64,000 nucleotides of DNA from Chitinophaga sp. E66 (lineage in GTDB: Bacteria > Bacteroidota > Bacteroidia > Chitinophagales > Chitinophagaceae): the NCBI GenBank assembly GCA_019285755.1, contig CP079103.1, forward strand, positions 2,728,001-2,792,000, read 5' to 3'. Shown one piece after another: positions 59,901 to 64,000 of the stretch (the first letter of the stretch is position 1; every line of letters begins with the position of its first letter). Position numbers and translations under genes: made by a program. The notes beneath the pieces were generated by a model, which saw only the letters and a program-made list of their open reading frames with translations, was not told the DNA's origin and searched no databases.

Positions 59901-62149
59901 TTCCAGCGCCTGGCCCAATTGCTCCACCACGTTGCCAAACTGGATCCATTGCAGGTAACCCGGCACCAGTTCTTCCGTTTCCGCATCCGTGGCCGGGATC
60001 AGGGGTTTCAGCGACAACAGCCGCTCTATGAGCGTCCGCACCGGCACGCCCGCCGAATCCGTTTCGCCGGCATGCGTATCGTGAAACTCCTGCAGCAACT
60101 GCAGTTGCCTCCGCAGGTTGTGGAGCAGCGCATCACGGCGGAGGGTGATCGTATGCAGGTCGGTATCCGGTTTGAGCGCCGTCTCGTAACTCTGTTTAAG
60201 GTCTTTGATGAAGGTGCGCTTGTCGCCCTGACTGTCGTGGATATACGAACATAAATCCGCCAGTCCCTGCTGTTGCAAACGGTGATACACGACATCGAGC
60301 GCGGCGCGTTTCTCGCAGACGAAGAGCACCTTCTTCCCCGCGCCACGAAGTCAGCGATCAGGTTCGTAATGGTCTGGCTCTTGCCCGTTCCCGGAGGCCC
60401 CTGGATGATATAACTTTCCCCTTTCCGCGCCTGCAGGATGGCCCGCGTCTGCGTAGGGTCCGCCTGGATGACATGGAACCATTCTTCCGGCAATGCGGGC
60501 AATTCTTCCTCTTCCGCCAGCGGCCGGGGATGGTCGCTGAACAGGTGGTCGAACACCCCATGCCGTTGCTGCTGCTCGATGGCGGCGTTATAGTCGCGCA
60601 CGAGGCTCATCTTCTTGTAGTTAAAGTTGCCCAGTACCATCTGGCAGGTATCGAACTCCCAGCGATAGGGATTCGCTTCCGCTTCCGCCCATTCGAACAA
60701 TTCCTTTTCCGTTACCTCGTCTGCTTCCGTGGCTTCGGGTTTCGGCACATCCGCGCCCGTCTTTTACGGTACTGCTCGGCGGTTTCGCGGGCTTCTTTGT
60801 AGATCAGCCGGATGCGGGGCTTGCGGAGGTATTGCAGCACGATGCCGCGGTTGGCGCCTTCCACCTGCCTGCGGATGTGTTCGCAGAAGGTCTCGGGGTT
60901 CATCTCTTCGAGGTCTACCCGGTCTGGCAGCTCGATGCCGAACAGCTCCGCAGGCGGTTGGCCAGTACGGGGTTCACTTCGGCGTTGTTATCGGTCACGG
61001 AGAGAACGTATTGATCGCCCCCGGTTTGTTTCTTCTTTTTCAGTTCCACGGGCAACAGCAGCAGCGGGCTATGGATACTTTCCTGCGGGTCTTCCGCCAG
61101 GTTATGCCATTTCAGGAAGGCCACTACCAGTTTCAGTTGAGAAAAGCCAAACTCCTGCACATCGCGCTGCGCCTCCAGCCGGATCTTGTTGAGCACGCCG
61201 GGGAGGTAAGGGTGGTCTTCGAAACGAAGGTATTTATTGAGGAAGGTCGCCCATGGCGATCACTTTCGCCTCTATATCGGAGTTCCAGGTAAAGAGCAAT
61301 TCTGAACGGATGCTCTGGTGGTGCAATACCATAGGCACGCTGCCGAAGGTAAGGTTGGCAAAGCGGGCGTTGGGTTTGTAGAACAGGAGCCGGTTGCGGC
61401 GGCTGACATCGAACAGGCGGTTGCGCAGTTTATGTAGAATCAGCTCCTGTTTATCGTTGCGGTTATGCGTTACCCACCCCGCAACCTGGGCGAGGTCGGT
61501 TTGTTTTTCGGGATCGAAGTCGCGGTAGTTTTCCAGGCGGTGGATGGCTTCGCGAAGGTCCGCGGTGCGGTGGCTCCTTTCCAGTTCGGTCATTTCCGTG
61601 ATGAGGGTGCCGAGGGCGGGGTGGAGGGGCCGGTGGAGCAGGGGCGCTCCCGCTGGGCCACCAACAGCGGCAGGTTATCCGCTTCGTGGAGGTCCAGCCC
61701 CAGCGCCAGGCTCGCCAGCACGAGGCCCAGCACGAAGATATCGGTCTGCTCGTCGTGATGCCCCAGGAGCATTTCGTAGCCCTGGTAACCGGGTACGTAA
61801 GCCGCGTGGCGGAGGGGGCGGCCGGTGTCTGTATGGACGCGCAGGGTCTCGGGGCCTGGCCTTCAGGAAGCCGCAGCTTATCGATCACCTCGAAGTTGGG
61901 ATTATGCCCGTTGAAGAGGGCATCCACCTTCCCGGGCGCCTGTTGCGGAGGGATTGCGCCTTCGGGGTTTAACCGGAGGCTACGGGCGTCTGCGAGGATG
62001 GCGGTTTCCGGGCCGAAGGGAGCCACGAGGCCTTCGTCGTGCAGCGCCTGCACATCGCGGAACAGCGGCAGTACGGCCGCTATGACGTCGTCGGTAGTAT
62101 ATGGTCCGTGCTGGAAGGCAGTTTGCAGGAACTGCCGGAATGAGATCAT
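56999..62149 (-). CDS. Giant SF1 helicase with kinase-like N terminus, nuclease-like region and WGR-like C terminus
   Basis: About 1,715 aa across roughly ten indels. From the ATG at 62149: a protein-kinase-like lobe (EMLLGHHDEQTDIFVLGLVL), a DUF4011-like segment (LRNRLFDVSRRNRLLFYKPN), the SF1 helicase core with Walker A (IIQGPPGTGKSQTITNL, ~60400), VLFVCEKRAALDVV, a long helical insert, Walker B (AVIFDEASQI), and C-terminal helicase motifs (LGWHYRSHFETLI, ENVQGDERDIIIMS, LNVIFSRARRHMAI). Then comes an MTES_1575/Vsr-like segment (CSLAVKAKPEDAQYALGIQV, FGWRTMTVYAKDWL) and a WGR-like end (IFIRYGKSGTKGQIE). Related COG1112 proteins occur in anti-phage systems such as Mokosh. A role in defence or nucleic-acid repair is inferred. 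Confidence 0.8.
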
Positions 62150-62184
62150 CGTCAAAGTAAAAAGTTAAGCGCCTGGGCCGGGGT

Positions 62185-62361
62185 TCAATTGTCCGGCCCG
62201 CCAAAATTACCAATAAAACCACCCCGCTCAAAACCCGGGAAAGGGTCATTTTCCGCTTCGATGTAAATTCTTTCGTCTTCCCTGCATTCCGTTTTCACGG
62301 CAGCGTGGAGGCGGATAATATTGCATTGAAAATGAGGCGGGAATGAACTTTCCGCCGGCAT
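62185..62361 (-). CDS. Possible small protein upstream of the giant helicase
   Basis: A 58-aa frame (MPAESSFPPHFQCNIIRLHA) ending NDPFPGFERGGFIGNFGG-PDN, 35 bp before the helicase start and on the same strand. The composition is protein-like, with charged strands and a Gly-rich tail, but nothing else supports it. The 62156-62469 interval holds no other candidate. Confidence 0.35.
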   Translation of the reverse strand: MPAESSFPPHFQCNIIRLHAAVKTECREDERIYIEAENDPFPGFERGGFIGNFGGPDN

Positions 62362-62469
62362 GAACAGTTGGGAGCCGGTCGATAATAACGCCTTCCCGGG
62401 GCGAATTATTGGCCGCAAACCCGATCATTTATACACAAACACATCAAAAACACACTAAATTTCGCCCTT

Positions 62470-63459
62470 ATGTCCACATTCCTACGAAAGCATGCTGCCA
62501 GGATCATAGTAACAGTAATCCTGGCCGGGGCAGCCTCACTGCTGGGCCTTGCGATGGCTTCTTCCTTATTTGCGATTTACGTGGCCGGAGCAACGGCCCT
62601 GTTCCTTCAACTGCTCTGGTACATCCTCTCGGTAATCCATCGCGCTTTCGACCGGGTCCTGCCTTTCGAAAAAGCGAAGCGGGAAGGATCATTATCCAAT
62701 TGTTGATCGGGGTCCTGGTCGGCGGAGCATTTTCTGCTATCGGCATGGTGTTGTTCCTGACGCACATTGCATACATCGCACCATTGGGATACCCGATCAT
62801 GTATGCGCCCTATCTGTCTGCCATCATCAATATCGTCATGATCACGCAGCACTACTTCCAGGCCTGGAAAACCAACGCCGTTAAAGAAGAACGGATCAAA
62901 GGGAAAAGGCGCAAATGGAACTGCAGCACCTTAAAAACCAGATCGATCCCCACTTCCTGTTCAACGCCTTCACAGCGCTCGACAGCCTCACACAGACCAA
63001 TCCGCCCCTGGCTTCCGAATTTATCCGCCACCTGTCTAAAATATACCGCCACGCCCTGGAGAATAAAGACAACGGCGTTACCCCGCTGGCCACGGAGCTC
63101 GACATGCTGCGGCATTACATTGCCCTTCAGCAAATCCGTTTCGGCGACGCGCTGGAGATCAACATCGACATCGGCACCACGCACGAAGACCGGGGCGTAG
63201 CGGCGCTTTCGCTACAAATGCTCATCGACAACGCCATCAAGCACAACGAGATCCACCGGACCATCCTTTACGGATCCGCGTGTATGAAGAAGACGGTTAT
63301 ATCGTGGTATCGAATAACAAACAGGTCCGCAGGCAGCTCATCATCTCCAGCAAACAGGGACTGCAGCAGCTGAAACAGATGTACGGATTGTTAGGAAAAA
63401 AAGAAGTGACGATCAAAGACGGCGAAACCCGGTTCACCGTATCCATGCCGCTGTTATAA
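62470..63459 (+). CDS. LytS/YehU-type sensor histidine kinase
   Basis: About 330 aa. Four TM helices in two pairs (IIVTVILAGAASLLGLAMAS, ALFLQLLWYILSVIH, IIIQLLIGVLVGGAFSAIGM, YPIMYAPYLSAIINIVMI) precede the His_kinase domain. ELQHLKNQIDPHFLFNAFTA carries the phospho-accepting His, LQMLIDNAIKHNE is the N box, and QGLQQLKQMYGLLGKKEV is the ATP-lid region. Indels lie near 62685, 62915 and 63270. Such kinases signal to LytTR regulators, and one follows 10 bp downstream. Confidence 0.88.
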
Positions 63460-63469
63460 AAAGCACAAG

Positions 63470-64000
63470 ATGAACGTACTGATTTTGGAAGACGAGCCCC
63501 TCGTGGCGGCAAACCTCATACAACTCGTACGCCGGCTGGAGCCGGAATGGCGGATCACGGGCCCGGTGGCCAGCCTGCGCGAAGCGCTGCTGGCCATCGA
63601 TCCACCGCCAGACCTGATACTGGCGGATATCCAGCTGTCAGACGGCATCAGCCTGGATCTCTTCCTCACCTCCAACCCGCCGTTCCGGTCATATTTACGA
63701 CCGCTTACGATCAATACGCTATCCGGGCGTTCAAGATCAACAGCATCGACTACCTCCTCAAACCCATCGATCCGGAGGAGCTGGCCGCCGCCTTCCGCAA
63801 ATTCGCGTTGCTGCGCGATAAATACGCCCATCCCGGCTACCTCCGGGAGCTGCTGCATTTCGTCCAACACCAGCAGCAGGCTGCGCGGTACAAGCAATCC
63901 TTCACCGTGCAAACCGGCAGAAGCGTATATGTATTTCCGTTAACGGAGATCGCGGGGTTCTCCAAAAGCGAGGTGATCCGCATCCATCATTCCGACGGCC
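63470..64000 (+). CDS. LytTR-type response regulator, cut by the window edge
   Basis: Starts MNVLILEDEPLVAANLIQLV with the acidic pocket. The phospho-acceptor Asp is in LILADIQLSDG. After an indel near 63690 the receiver continues TAYDQYAIRAFKINSIDYLL with the conserved Lys in LLKPIDPEE. The start of a LytTR DNA-binding domain is visible (FTVQTGRSVYVFPLTEIAGF). The gene runs past 64000. It forms a two-component pair with the upstream kinase. Confidence 0.85.

Overview
The window looks like a Bacteroidota chromosome, most likely a Chitinophaga-like member of the Chitinophagaceae. The grounds are: an exosortase N (XrtN) gene with its VIT-domain partner, an ISAon1-type (ISL3-like) transposase pair, many short lipoproteins, MacB-like permeases encoded without an ATPase, a DUF4886 hydrolase, and promoter -7 elements of the Bacteroidota form TAnnTTTG. 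No rRNA, CRISPR array or prophage was seen. One tRNA gene (Lys, anticodon TTT) is present. Most longer genes are broken by one to six single-base shifts while the protein reads on perfectly in another frame. Old, conserved and unrelated genes are equally affected, so I read most of these as uncorrected sequencing or assembly indels and annotate such genes as single CDS spans.

Layout. 1-6 kb: a TlpA-like thioredoxin protein (cut by the window edge), a DUF4886 hydrolase, a GreA-like protein, a beta-propeller-like protein, then a three-gene periplasmic sulfur-type cluster (Tat-exported DsrE-like protein, TsdA-like dihaem cytochrome c, DsrE protein). 6-13.6 kb: collagen-like lipoprotein, HxlR regulator, NAD(P)-dependent oxidoreductase, SMI1/KNR4 protein, FtsX/MacB-type permease, OmpA-family protein. 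13.7-17.2 kb: a giant RICIN-repeat protein with a helical segment and no signal peptide. 17.3-21.9 kb: alpha/beta hydrolase, lipoprotein, a decayed TolC remnant, and an SDR/AraC locus with a duplicated operator-like repeat.

22.3-37.7 kb is a stress island: AI-2E-type permease, PEP synthase, Hsp20, an ATP-cone/Mrr-type protein, four tandem universal stress proteins, a flavodoxin, a LOG protein, a PfkB sugar kinase, several small unknown proteins, and a response regulator with a CRP/FNR-type DNA-binding domain. Seven intergenic inverted repeats TGAY-N4-RTCA lie in front of its transcription units. At seven start sites the repeat centre is 50.5-52.5 bp upstream of a TAnnTTT-like -7 element. I infer a single CRP/FNR-type regulon. 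By content it resembles the DosR regulon of Mycobacterium and the lxa locus of Burkholderia.

38.1-41 kb is an AT-rich accessory patch with two orphan genes, an ISL3-type element with an 8-bp target duplication, and tRNA-Lys. 41-44.2 kb holds an alpha/beta hydrolase, a GNAT acetyltransferase and a GH29 fucosidase. 44.3-48.2 kb is the XrtN protein-sorting operon. 48.2-56.8 kb is envelope and housekeeping material (MtfA-like peptidase, AsmA-like protein, DJ-1/PfpI protein, SRPBCC protein, MscS channel, outer-membrane barrel, DnaQ/GIY-YIG nuclease). An array of sixteen 11-bp units follows. 57-62.1 kb is one huge helicase with a kinase-like N terminus, a nuclease-like region and a WGR-like end. 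The window closes with a LytS-type histidine kinase and a LytTR-type response regulator cut by the edge.
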